Source of the DNA: Lachnospiraceae bacterium
Lineage (GTDB): Bacteria > Bacillota > Clostridia > Lachnospirales > Lachnospiraceae
Assembly (NCBI GenBank): GCA_910574745.1
Contig: CAJTCE010000012.1
Coordinates: 27,462-91,461 of the forward strand
Direction: 5' to 3'
DNA length: 64,000 nt
Shown: one piece after another, positions 17,567 through 25,512 of the stretch
Numbering within the stretch: the first letter of the stretch is position 1
Layout: every line of letters starts with the position of its first letter
The notes under the pieces: generated by a model
Database searches by the model: none
Told to the model about the DNA's origin: nothing
The model's input: the letters and a program-made list of their open reading frames with translations, nothing else
Made by a program: the position numbers and the translations under genes

Positions 17567-18674
17567 AAAGAAATTGATTCTTGTTTTTGGGACCAGGCCG
17601 GAGGCCATAAAAATGTGCCCTCTCGTCAGGGAATTAAAAAAAAGGGACTCTTTTCAGGCGGTCGTATGCGTTACGGGACAGCATAAGGAAATGCTGAAAC
17701 AGGTGCTTAAAAGTTTCGGGATCGTGCCGGATTACGATCTTAAGATCATGGAAAGAGGACAGACCCTGTTTGACATTACGGAAAAGGTCCTATCAGGTAT
17801 GAAAAGAATCTATGAGGCGGAAAGGCCGGATATGGTGCTGGTACACGGGGATACGAGCACGGCTTTTGCCAGCGCCCTGGCGGCCTTTTATGAAAATATC
17901 CCCATAGGACATGTGGAGGCGGGGCTTAGGACCTATGATATACGGTCCCCTTATCCGGAGGAGTTTAACAGACAGGCCATCGGCAGTATGGCTCTTTTCC
18001 ATTTTGCTCCTACAGAGGCGGCTGCCGGGCATCTTTTGAGGGAGGGAAAGAAAAGAGAACGGATTTTTGTTACGGGAAATACGGCAATTGATGCGCTTGC
18101 CACAACAGTCTCACGGGGCCATTTCAGCCCTGCTTTAAAGGAAATCGATGAATGGACGGATGGCGGAAGGCTTATCTTGCTGACGGCTCACCGCAGGGAA
18201 AATCTCGGAAAGCCCCTTTATGAAATTTTTGAAGGAATCAGGGAAGTGCTTTTGGAGCATAATGATTTAAAAATGGTCTACCCCGTTCATTATAACCCCA
18301 TAGTGAGGGAAGCCGCAGATCAGGTATTTGCAGGCATGGACAGGGTAAAGCTGATCGAACCCATGGAGGTAGTGGATTTCCATAATCTGATGGAACGTAG
18401 TTTCCTGATCCTGACCGACAGCGGCGGGATCCAGGAGGAAGCGCCGGCTTTAGGGAAGCCCGTTTTGGTGCTGAGGGATACCACGGAACGTCCGGAAGGA
18501 ATGAAAGCGGGGACGCTGCGGCTTGCAGGGACAAAGAAAGAAAATATTTCCGGGGAATTTAAACTTTTGGTTGAAAATCACGAAATATATGATAAGATGA
18601 GTCAGGCGGTCAATCCTTATGGAGACGGGACGGCCAGCAGACAGATTGCGGATATTTTGGAGAGGTCGTGTTAA
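17562..18674 (+). CDS. wecB: UDP-N-acetylglucosamine 2-epimerase (non-hydrolysing)
   Basis: This 370-residue cytosolic enzyme interconverts UDP-GlcNAc and UDP-ManNAc. It shows the family N-terminus (VFGTRPEAIKMCPLV), the catalytic region HGDTSTAFASALAAFY with GHVEAGLRTYD, PEEFNRQ, LTAHRRENLG and the UDP-binding DSGGIQEEAP. The length matches the family (about 370-380). The start at 17562 is preferred over upstream ATGs because GGAGG lies 6 bases before it; this ribosome site is inside a dispersed palindromic repeat. In the XrtG operon it would supply ManNAc to the glycosyltransferases, which hints at a ManNAc-containing glycan. It may also serve teichoic acid or capsule synthesis elsewhere. 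Confidence 0.93.
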   Translation: MKKKLILVFGTRPEAIKMCPLVRELKKRDSFQAVVCVTGQHKEMLKQVLKSFGIVPDYDLKIMERGQTLFDITEKVLSGMKRIYEAERPDMVLVHGDTSTAFASALAAFYENIPIGHVEAGLRTYDIRSPYPEEFNRQAIGSMALFHFAPTEAAAGHLLREGKKRERIFVTGNTAIDALATTVSRGHFSPALKEIDEWTDGGRLILLTAHRRENLGKPLYEIFEGIREVLLEHNDLKMVYPVHYNPIVREAADQVFAGMDRVKLIEPMEVVDFHNLMERSFLILTDSGGIQEEAPALGKPVLVLRDTTERPEGMKAGTLRLAGTKKENISGEFKLLVENHEIYDKMSQAVNPYGDGTASRQIADILERSC

Positions 18675-18675
18675 G

Positions 18676-18975
18676 ATGGATAGAGAAGGAAACAATAGAG
18701 AACCGGTTTTTATTATGGATCTTCTGGCAGCAGAGGAAGAGGAAAAAAAGAAACAGGAGGAGGTCAGCGACGAGGATATTGAAAATATGCTGGCTATATT
18801 GGAAAAATTCGGAAATTCCGATATCAGCAGGCTGAATGTGGCGGTATCGGATGAAGTTAAGGCGGGAAAGAGTGCAAAGGCTTATCATCACGGCAGATGC
18901 GATGTGGGCAGCCCCTGGGCAAAGGGGGACGCCTTTGATGTGTTAGAGGATGCAGGAAGCGCCGGCTGTAAATGA
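18676..18975 (+). CDS. Small acidic protein of unknown function in XrtG operon
   Basis: This is a 99-residue hydrophilic protein. The N-terminal half is strongly charged (LLAAEEEEKKKQEEVSDEDI, likely helical) and a less charged tail contains YHHGRCDVGSPW. No membrane segment or signal is visible and no family is recognised. It begins one base after the epimerase stop, with AGAGG upstream, so it is probably co-translated. An in-frame start at 18619 inside wecB is less likely. Between its end and the next gene, GTCCTTTAGGG is repeated twice (about 18999 and 19018). Confidence 0.6.
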   Translation: MDREGNNREPVFIMDLLAAEEEEKKKQEEVSDEDIENMLAILEKFGNSDISRLNVAVSDEVKAGKSAKAYHHGRCDVGSPWAKGDAFDVLEDAGSAGCK

Positions 18976-19071
18976 CGGAAACTCCATAAATGCAGAGCGT
19001 CCTTTAGGGATACCTGTGTCCTTTAGGGCATAGGGAAATACGGCAACTTACGAAAAGAAAGGATTACGAAT

Positions 19072-19965
19072 ATGTCGGACTTTGAATGGAAAGAGATCAC
19101 AGAGGCAAAGCGGGAGCTGTTTCAGGGCTTTTATGAAAGAGAACAGTCCAGAAGCTGCGAGCATTCCTTTACCAATAACCTTTTGTGGTCGCCCTTTTAT
19201 GGAACAAAGTATTGTGTGATAGAAGGAAATCTGGTGTTTAAATCGGGAGAGGACAGGCTTTCGGTCAGTTATCCCATAGGAAAGGATCAGGTTAAAAAAA
19301 CGGTGGACAGGCTGATTCAATACTTTGAGGAGCAAAAGAAGCCTTTTTGTATGCATTCCGTAACGCCGGAGCAGTTTGAATCGCTGAACGGGATGTATCC
19401 CGGAAAATTTCAGATCGCTTATGACAGGGACTGGGCAGATTATGTTTATGAATCCGAAAAGCTTATTTCCTTAAGCGGGAAGAAGCTTCATGGGAAGAGG
19501 AACCACATCAACAATTTCATCAAGACCTATCCCGATTATCAATATGAAAGGATCAACGGGGAAAATAGAGAGGAATGTATAGAGCTGGCGCAAAACTGGC
19601 GGAAGGAGAACGGGTGCGACAGTGACCCTGAGAAAAATGAGGAGTTCTGCGTAACCTTAAGGGCTTTAAAGGAACTGGAAGATTTAAACCTAACGGGAGG
19701 GCTCATCCGGGCAGATGGCAGGGTGGTCGCCTTCAGCATCGGGGAAAAGCTCTGCAACGATACCTTTGTGGTCCATATCGAAAAAGCATATGCCGATATT
19801 CAGGGAGCCTATCCCATTATCAACCAGCAGTTTGTGCTCCATGAAGCGGCGGATTACCGTTATATTAACAGGGAAGAGGACACGGGAGCGGAAGGTCTGA
19901 GGAAAGCCAAGCTGTCCTATTATCCCGTATTTTTGCAGGAAAAGGGTGTTGTTACCACAAAGTGA
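19072..19965 (+). CDS. DUF2156 (phosphatidylglycerol lysyltransferase C-terminal domain) protein
   Basis: This 297-residue soluble protein has the two-GNAT-like fold of DUF2156. The typical ending REEDTGAEGLRKAKLSYYP and the central KRNHINNFIKTYP are present. In MprF this domain moves an aminoacyl group from tRNA to lipid; stand-alone versions have mostly unknown acceptors. It is the last gene of the XrtG block and is followed by a strong bidirectional terminator, which supports membership in the operon. An aminoacyl or acyl transfer to a surface glycan or lipid is conceivable but not shown. Confidence 0.82.
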   Translation: MSDFEWKEITEAKRELFQGFYEREQSRSCEHSFTNNLLWSPFYGTKYCVIEGNLVFKSGEDRLSVSYPIGKDQVKKTVDRLIQYFEEQKKPFCMHSVTPEQFESLNGMYPGKFQIAYDRDWADYVYESEKLISLSGKKLHGKRNHINNFIKTYPDYQYERINGENREECIELAQNWRKENGCDSDPEKNEEFCVTLRALKELEDLNLTGGLIRADGRVVAFSIGEKLCNDTFVVHIEKAYADIQGAYPIINQQFVLHEAADYRYINREEDTGAEGLRKAKLSYYPVFLQEKGVVTTK

Positions 19966-20018
19966 TTTAAGAGCCGAAGAAAGGAGCAGCGGCAAAAAAT
20001 CAACATGACTGATAATAT

Positions 20019-20047
20019 AACGCAGCCGGATCAGGGCTGCGTTTTTT
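20019..20047. terminator. Terminator closing the XrtG operon and AraC gene
   Basis: AACGCAGCC at 20019-20027 pairs with GGGCTGCGTT at 20033-20042, followed by a T run. It overlaps the 3' end of the minus-strand AraC gene and serves the convergent pair. Confidence 0.85.
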
Positions 20048-20993
20048 CCGCTTTTGCAAGCTGTCTGGCTTTATACTGGGTAGGGGTGCAATTCATATAT
20101 TTTTTAAATAATTTATTAAAATAGCTGCTGCTGTTAAAACCGACCCTGGAAGCCAGGGTTGCCAAGGAATCATCAAAATCCCTGTCACAGAGCAGGCCTG
20201 CGGCAATAAAGATGCGGTATTTCATCAAATACTCGAAAGGAGTCATTTTCATACACCGCCTGATACAACGGCAGCATTCGCTTCTGCTCACGTGGATGGA
20301 GGCGGCGATATCATCCAGGGAAATGGGATCCGCATAGTGTTCTTCAATGAAACGGATGGCTTCCTTTGCCCGGGCTTCATCCATGCTGATGCGACTGTCT
20401 TTCGCCTCTGAAGAAATCCCGTTTTTGCTGATATAGCGTTCCAGTAAGATGATCCAGAGCCGCATCAGGCAGTCCTTGGTATACAGTTCATAGCAGTACT
20501 GCCGTTCCCTGTTGATCTGAATGATCTGCTGCAATAAGTTCAGAATATCTTTCTCATAGGGGACATCTTCCGATAAAGGAAGTGCTGCCAGGGAATGATT
20601 GCTGATGACCGGATGAAGATAAATGGAGCACAGCTTGGTCTGGCTGTAGGAAAACAGGAAAGAGGGGTGGAAAACCACAGAAGAATAAATACAGTTTTCG
20701 CTGCCCTCCGCAATGCTGAAGGAATGGAGCATTCCCTGGTTGACAAACAGTCCCTGGCCTTCTGATAAAATATAGGAATCATCCCTTACGTGGAATTTAC
20801 CGCATCCTTCGTGAATGAGGATCATTTCCAGTTCATCATGCCAGTGCCACCTGACCGTTTCCATATACATATTTTTCATATTGACTTCATATACTCCAAC
20901 GGGATATTCGAAATCACCATGGTCTTTTATTTCTTTTAAATTTTCCGAAACACGGATGGAGTCTGTGGATGGGCCGGATATCTTATCTGTCAT
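20031..20993 (-). CDS. AraC-family transcriptional regulator with cupin sensor domain
   Basis: This 320-residue protein has an N-terminal cupin-like ligand domain (about residues 30-125; RWHWHDELEMILIHEG carries the His-rich sugar-cupin motif) and a C-terminal pair of helix-turn-helices (about 212-310; ISLDDIAASIHVSRSECCR and DDSLATLASRVGFNSSSYFN). GGAG lies before the start. It is divergent from murL, and both promoters lie in a 222-base gap, so it may regulate murL-murD2. The ligand is unknown. Confidence 0.92.
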   Translation of the reverse strand: MTDKISGPSTDSIRVSENLKEIKDHGDFEYPVGVYEVNMKNMYMETVRWHWHDELEMILIHEGCGKFHVRDDSYILSEGQGLFVNQGMLHSFSIAEGSENCIYSSVVFHPSFLFSYSQTKLCSIYLHPVISNHSLAALPLSEDVPYEKDILNLLQQIIQINRERQYCYELYTKDCLMRLWIILLERYISKNGISSEAKDSRISMDEARAKEAIRFIEEHYADPISLDDIAASIHVSRSECCRCIRRCMKMTPFEYLMKYRIFIAAGLLCDRDFDDSLATLASRVGFNSSSYFNKLFKKYMNCTPTQYKARQLAKAEKTQP

Positions 20994-21047
20994 GCTTTGT
21001 TCTCCTTCGTTATGTTTGACTTTTGTTAAAGCAATACGATATTGATA

Positions 21048-21076
21048 ATTATAACATTATATTAGCTTGAAGTAAA
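21048..21076 (-). promoter_or_regulatory. Probable promoter of the AraC-family gene
   Basis: On the minus strand, TTTACT (21076-21071) and TATAAT (21053-21048) are 17 bases apart, about 55 bases upstream of the start codon. Confidence 0.55.
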
Positions 21077-21113
21077 TTTCATATTGTCATGAAAAATCGA
21101 CAGATAGATTGCG

Positions 21114-21142
21114 TTGTCACAGCCGGAAAATTGATTTATAAT
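21114..21142 (+). promoter_or_regulatory. Probable sigma-A promoter of murL-murD2 operon
   Basis: TTGTCA (21114-21119) and TATAAT (21137-21142) are 17 bases apart, 74 bases before the murL start. It lies back-to-back with the AraC promoter. Confidence 0.7.
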
Positions 21143-21215
21143 ATAGCAGGTAACAAAAAAGAGCGGCGTTCTGCATCCTTGCAGATAAGCCGGGGTTTTA
21201 TGGGAAAGGAACAGC

Positions 21216-22652
21216 ATGAAAACATATCAGGGACTCAGGGAAACCTATAAACAGTTTATTTATCACGGATTTGAAATATCGGAAGAGCCGGGAAAGGTAT
21301 GTCTTACCTATGATTTTGAAATCCCGGGGCTTTCCTCCTTTGCCCCTTGCTGGGAAATACCCTGTGAGAGGGAAAACCTCGGGGAGGACGAGACCTTTTT
21401 AAACATGGTCTTTTCCTTAGGAATGGTGGAGTTAGTCAGCTACTGGAAGACTGCCTGCCCCAAAGAAGTGATCGTGGAACCCTGGGGACTTTCAGAGGAG
21501 CAGGTAAAATGGTGGAAGCGCCTCTATTTTAACGGTCTGGGGGAGTTTTATTATACCAACGGCATTGAAGAAAACGAAGAGGATTTTATGGATATAAAGG
21601 CTTTGGGAGAGACCTGGCGTCCGGAGAAAGACGCGATGCGTGCCAAAGCAGAAAAAAATGTACGGTGTCAAGGCGTGGCAGAAGACAGCCTGCCCCATAA
21701 AGAATCAGGCGGCTGCCTGGTTCCTGTGGGAGGGGGGAAGGATTCCTCTGTTTCCCTGGAAATCTTAAGGGAACAGAAGGATAACAACTGCTGTTATATC
21801 ATCAATCCCAGGGGAGCTACCATAGATTCGGCAAAAGCGGCAGGATACGAAGAGAAGCAGGTCATTGCGGTAAAAAGAACGCTGGATGCCAACATGCTGC
21901 AGTTGAATAAGGAAGGATATTTAAACGGGCATACGCCTTTTTCGGCGATCGTGGCATTTTCGGCTACGATTACGGCATACCTTCACGGCTTGACTTATAT
22001 CGTATTGTCCAATGAATCCAGCGCCAATGAAAGTACCGTAAAGGATAGTTATGTAAACCACCAGTATTCTAAGAGCTTTCAGTTTGAAAAGGATTTTCAT
22101 GAATACGAGAAGGAATATTTAGGAAGCGGCACTTATTATTTCAGTCTGCTGCGCCCTTTAAGCGAATTTCAGATTGCGGCCTTTTTTGCAGGAATCCCTG
22201 CATACCATGATGTATTTAAAAGCTGTAATGCGGGCAGCAAGGAGAATATCTGGTGCGGCAGGTGCTCCAAATGTCTCTTTGTCTGGCTGATCCTATCGCC
22301 TTTTCTTACCCAGGAGAGGCTTGCGGAAATCTTTGGCGCCAATATGGCGGAGAATCCGGGGATGGAGGCGTATTTTAAGCAGTTGATCGGTCTGTCTAAG
22401 GAAAAGCCCTTTGAATGTGTGGGAAGCCGGGATGAGATCAATGCGGCCATAGCCCTTACAATCAGGGATTATCCAAAAGAAAAGGAGCTTCCTTATTTGT
22501 TCAGGCTTTATAAAGAGCTGGGATGTTATGAGGAAAACCTGCCGGCGTGCGAGGCCTATTTTAGTTATTATGACCATGAAAACCTGCTGCCGGAAGCATT
22601 TGAAGATAAATTTGTGGCGGAATTGAAAAAGAGGGGCGTATATCGTGATTGA
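21216..22652 (+). CDS. murL: UDP-MurNAc-L-Ala-L-Glu epimerase (MurL)
   Basis: This 478-residue enzyme resembles MurL, which epimerises the terminal L-Glu of UDP-MurNAc-L-Ala-L-Glu to D-Glu in an ATP-dependent reaction. An ATP-binding PP-loop-like PVGGGKDS is at residues 170-177. Further family blocks are NGHTPFSAIV, LSNESSANES, VNHQYSKSFQFE, YFSLLRPLSE and WCGRCSKC with paired Cys. It overlaps the Mur ligase downstream by eight bases, exactly the expected MurD2 partner. The pair provides D-Glu in peptidoglycan without a glutamate racemase. In this organism it may be an alternative to MurI/MurD or serve another peptide; that cannot be told from this window. Confidence 0.85.
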   Translation: MKTYQGLRETYKQFIYHGFEISEEPGKVCLTYDFEIPGLSSFAPCWEIPCERENLGEDETFLNMVFSLGMVELVSYWKTACPKEVIVEPWGLSEEQVKWWKRLYFNGLGEFYYTNGIEENEEDFMDIKALGETWRPEKDAMRAKAEKNVRCQGVAEDSLPHKESGGCLVPVGGGKDSSVSLEILREQKDNNCCYIINPRGATIDSAKAAGYEEKQVIAVKRTLDANMLQLNKEGYLNGHTPFSAIVAFSATITAYLHGLTYIVLSNESSANESTVKDSYVNHQYSKSFQFEKDFHEYEKEYLGSGTYYFSLLRPLSEFQIAAFFAGIPAYHDVFKSCNAGSKENIWCGRCSKCLFVWLILSPFLTQERLAEIFGANMAENPGMEAYFKQLIGLSKEKPFECVGSRDEINAAIALTIRDYPKEKELPYLFRLYKELGCYEENLPACEAYFSYYDHENLLPEAFEDKFVAELKKRGVYRD

Positions 22653-24111
22653 CCATATCAGGAAAAGAATAGAAAATAAAAAGGTATTGATCTTAGGCTT
22701 CGGCAGGGAAGGCAGGTCCACCCTGAAGCTGTTTTTGGAAGCAGGGGGTGCAAAAGAGCTGGCCGTAGGGGATTTGAAGGAGTTTTCCCAAAAGGATCTT
22801 TCATATCTTAATGAGGAGACTGCAGAGGTGCAGGCGGCGGGCTTTGAGGAAATCAATTTTATCTGCGGGCCGGATTATCAGAAGGCAATGGATGACTATG
22901 ACCTGGTTATGAAAAGCCCGGGAATTGTTTTAGAAAAGCCGGTGGGAGAATATAAGGCGGAGATTTTATCCCAGATGCAGCTGATATTTGAGGTCTACAG
23001 GGACCGAATCATAGGCATTACCGGAACAAAGGGAAAGAGCACTACCACCACTCTTTTATATCACATTCTGGAGGAAGCGCAGGTTCCTGCCGTGCTTGCG
23101 GGAAATATCGGGATTCCTGTATTTGACATTGTTCATAAGATAGAAGTGGATTCTTTGCTTATATTGGAGCTTTCCTGCCATCAGCTGGAATATATGACGG
23201 TTTCCCCGAAACGGGGAGTTTTGCTCAATATTTATGAGGAACATCTCGATCATTACGGAACCATGGAAAAATATGTTGCTTCCAAGGAGAAGATTTATGC
23301 AAATCAATTACCCGGAGATTTGTTATATGTGCATCCTTCCGTTGCACCGAAAGAGGACAGCCATAGAGGAACATGTATTTTTGTAGAGACGGAGAGAGAA
23401 GCGAATAAAGGGAAAACAGAAGGGAAAGAGGGGGTGGCGGACAGAACGGATGCAGCTGACGGAGCGGTTGACATAACATCGGATGGGGGCGTCGTCTTAA
23501 GAGGAACGAAGATCATTTACGGAAAACGAAGCTTTGAGATTCCTGTGGAAAAGATCAGCCTCTTAGGAGTACACAATTATCTGGATATTGCCTTCGTATA
23601 CGGTATCTGTTGTGATTTGGGAATCGGTAACGAGCAGTTTGAAAAGGGGCTCATATCTTATGTCCCTCTTCCCCACAGGCTTCAGTATATCGGAACGGTA
23701 GACGGAGTGGCGTATTATGACGATTCCATATCCACTATAGATGAAACGACCATACAGGCGCTTAACACCATCGGAAATGCGGATACGGTTTTAATCGGCG
23801 GCATGGACAGGGATATAAGTTATGTAAACTTGGAAGAGTATCTTGCTTCTTCTAAAGTGGCGCATATTATATTAATGGAGGCAACGGGAAAGCGGATTTA
23901 CCGGGAGATCACGGAAAACATGCCGGATTTTGCAGGAAAAGAGCGACTATATGTGGTAGAGCATCTGGAGGAAGCGGTGGCTCTGGCAAAGGAGATTACC
24001 AAAAAGGGCGGAAGCTGTATTCTTTCCCCGGCGGCAGCCAGTTACGGGATTTTCAAGGATTTTGAAAAGCGCGGGGAATGTTTTAAGAGACTGGTGCTGG
24101 AAGAGGAGTGA
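22645..24111 (+). CDS. murD2: Mur ligase, UDP-MurNAc-L-Ala:L-Glu ligase (MurD2-like)
   Basis: This 488-residue enzyme has an N-terminal Rossmann-type domain (VLILGFGREGRSTL), a Mur ligase ATP-binding domain with GITGTKGKSTT (P-loop at residues 127-134) and the C-terminal ligase domain. It joins an amino acid to UDP-MurNAc-L-Ala. MurD proper adds D-Glu; next to MurL the substrate is expected to be L-Glu. A hydrophilic insertion (about 248-280, Lys/Glu/Asp-rich) is unusual for the family. It starts at a GTG inside the end of murL and ends overlapping the MATE gene. Confidence 0.85.
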   Translation: MIDHIRKRIENKKVLILGFGREGRSTLKLFLEAGGAKELAVGDLKEFSQKDLSYLNEETAEVQAAGFEEINFICGPDYQKAMDDYDLVMKSPGIVLEKPVGEYKAEILSQMQLIFEVYRDRIIGITGTKGKSTTTTLLYHILEEAQVPAVLAGNIGIPVFDIVHKIEVDSLLILELSCHQLEYMTVSPKRGVLLNIYEEHLDHYGTMEKYVASKEKIYANQLPGDLLYVHPSVAPKEDSHRGTCIFVETEREANKGKTEGKEGVADRTDAADGAVDITSDGGVVLRGTKIIYGKRSFEIPVEKISLLGVHNYLDIAFVYGICCDLGIGNEQFEKGLISYVPLPHRLQYIGTVDGVAYYDDSISTIDETTIQALNTIGNADTVLIGGMDRDISYVNLEEYLASSKVAHIILMEATGKRIYREITENMPDFAGKERLYVVEHLEEAVALAKEITKKGGSCILSPAAASYGIFKDFEKRGECFKRLVLEEE

Positions 24112-25484
24112 AAATGGAAAATAAGAACAGCGATTTTACCACGGGCAATATCCCGGCGAAGCTGGCAAAATTTATGATTCCCATACTGGGCGCTTTGATA
24201 TTACAGGCAATGTATGGTGCGGTGGATTTGCTGATTGTAGGCTGGTTTGGGACCACGGCGGGGATTTCTGCCGTATCCACAGGCAGCAATATCGTCAATC
24301 TGGTAGTATTTTCTGTTGCGGGTCTGACGATGGGAGTTACGGTGTTGATCAGCCGTTATCTGGGAGAGAAAAAGGAAGAGCGGATCGGAAAGGTTTTAGG
24401 AGGCGTGATCTGTTTCTTTTTGGCCTTGTCGGCGGTAATGATGGTTTTACTGCTCATTTTTTCAAGACCCTTGGCAGTTTTGATGCAGGCGCCAAGGGAA
24501 GCGGTGGAGCTGACCTCCCTTTATGTAAAAATCTGTGGCGGAGGAATCGTCTTTGTCATCGGATATAATGTAATCAGCAGTATTTTCAGGGGACTTGGCA
24601 ATTCCAGACTTCCCTTGATTTTTGTCGCCATAGCCTGTGTGACCAATATCATAGGGGATCTGGTGCTTGTGGCGGGCTTTAAAATGAATGTGGCGGGAGC
24701 GGCTCTTGCCACTATCTTCGCCCAGGCGGTCAGCGTGGTTTTGTCTTTATTGATCATCAGAAAACAGAAGCTGCCTTTTTCCATGAAAAAATCGGACATA
24801 GGTTTTAACGGAGAGGTTAAGAAATTTCTGCGACTGGGTGCTCCTATCGCTTTACAGGAAATTCTGACAAATCTGTCATTTCTGGCTCTTTGTGCTTTTA
24901 TTAACCGATTGGGACTGGACGAGTCTTCGGGATACGGGGTGGCAAATAAAATCGTAAGCTTTGTGATGCTGGTGCCTTCCAGCCTGATGCAGTCCATGGC
25001 TTCTTTCGTAGGGCAGAATGTAGGAGCGGGTCAGGAGAAACGGGCAAAGCAGGCAATGCTTTACGGTATGGCAATGGGTGCAGGCGTGGGGATTTTTATC
25101 GGAACTTTTGCATTCCTAAAAGGAGATTTGCTGGCGGCGCTGTTTACCAAGGATGAAGCGGTTATCATTCAGGCGGCGGCATATCTTAAAGGATTTGCCC
25201 CTGAGGCGGTGGTAACCAGTATCCTGTTCAGTTTTATGGGATATTTTAACGGACACGAAAAGACGGTTTTTGTCATGGTCCAGGGACTTGCCCAGACCTT
25301 TGTGGTAAGACTGCCCATGTCCTATATTATGAGCATACGGCCCGGTACAAGCCTGATGAGGATAGGCTGGGCGGCGCCCACGGCCACGGTGTTTGGAATT
25401 TTGCTGAATTTTATTTATTATCAATGGCTTAAGAAGAGGGATGCAGAAACAACAGACAGGCACTTATTGGGAAATTTCCAATAA
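24108..25484 (+). CDS. MATE family efflux transporter
   Basis: This protein of about 457 residues has 12 membrane segments and the internal two-fold repeat of MATE/NorM antiporters; the family-typical stretch is VIGYNVISSIFRGLGNSRLP. These carriers export cations, drugs or metabolites using Na+ or H+ gradients. The GTG at 24108 overlaps the murD2 stop; the ATG at 24114 has GAGGAG 5 bases upstream and may be the true start. Linkage to murL-murD2 is by overlap only. MATE belongs to the same superfamily as the lipid II flippase MurJ, so a role with a precursor is possible but unproven. Confidence 0.9.
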   Translation: MKMENKNSDFTTGNIPAKLAKFMIPILGALILQAMYGAVDLLIVGWFGTTAGISAVSTGSNIVNLVVFSVAGLTMGVTVLISRYLGEKKEERIGKVLGGVICFFLALSAVMMVLLLIFSRPLAVLMQAPREAVELTSLYVKICGGGIVFVIGYNVISSIFRGLGNSRLPLIFVAIACVTNIIGDLVLVAGFKMNVAGAALATIFAQAVSVVLSLLIIRKQKLPFSMKKSDIGFNGEVKKFLRLGAPIALQEILTNLSFLALCAFINRLGLDESSGYGVANKIVSFVMLVPSSLMQSMASFVGQNVGAGQEKRAKQAMLYGMAMGAGVGIFIGTFAFLKGDLLAALFTKDEAVIIQAAAYLKGFAPEAVVTSILFSFMGYFNGHEKTVFVMVQGLAQTFVVRLPMSYIMSIRPGTSLMRIGWAAPTATVFGILLNFIYYQWLKKRDAETTDRHLLGNFQ

Positions 25485-25512
25485 AATGATAGAAAAGGCA
25501 GTGGGGTAAGTC

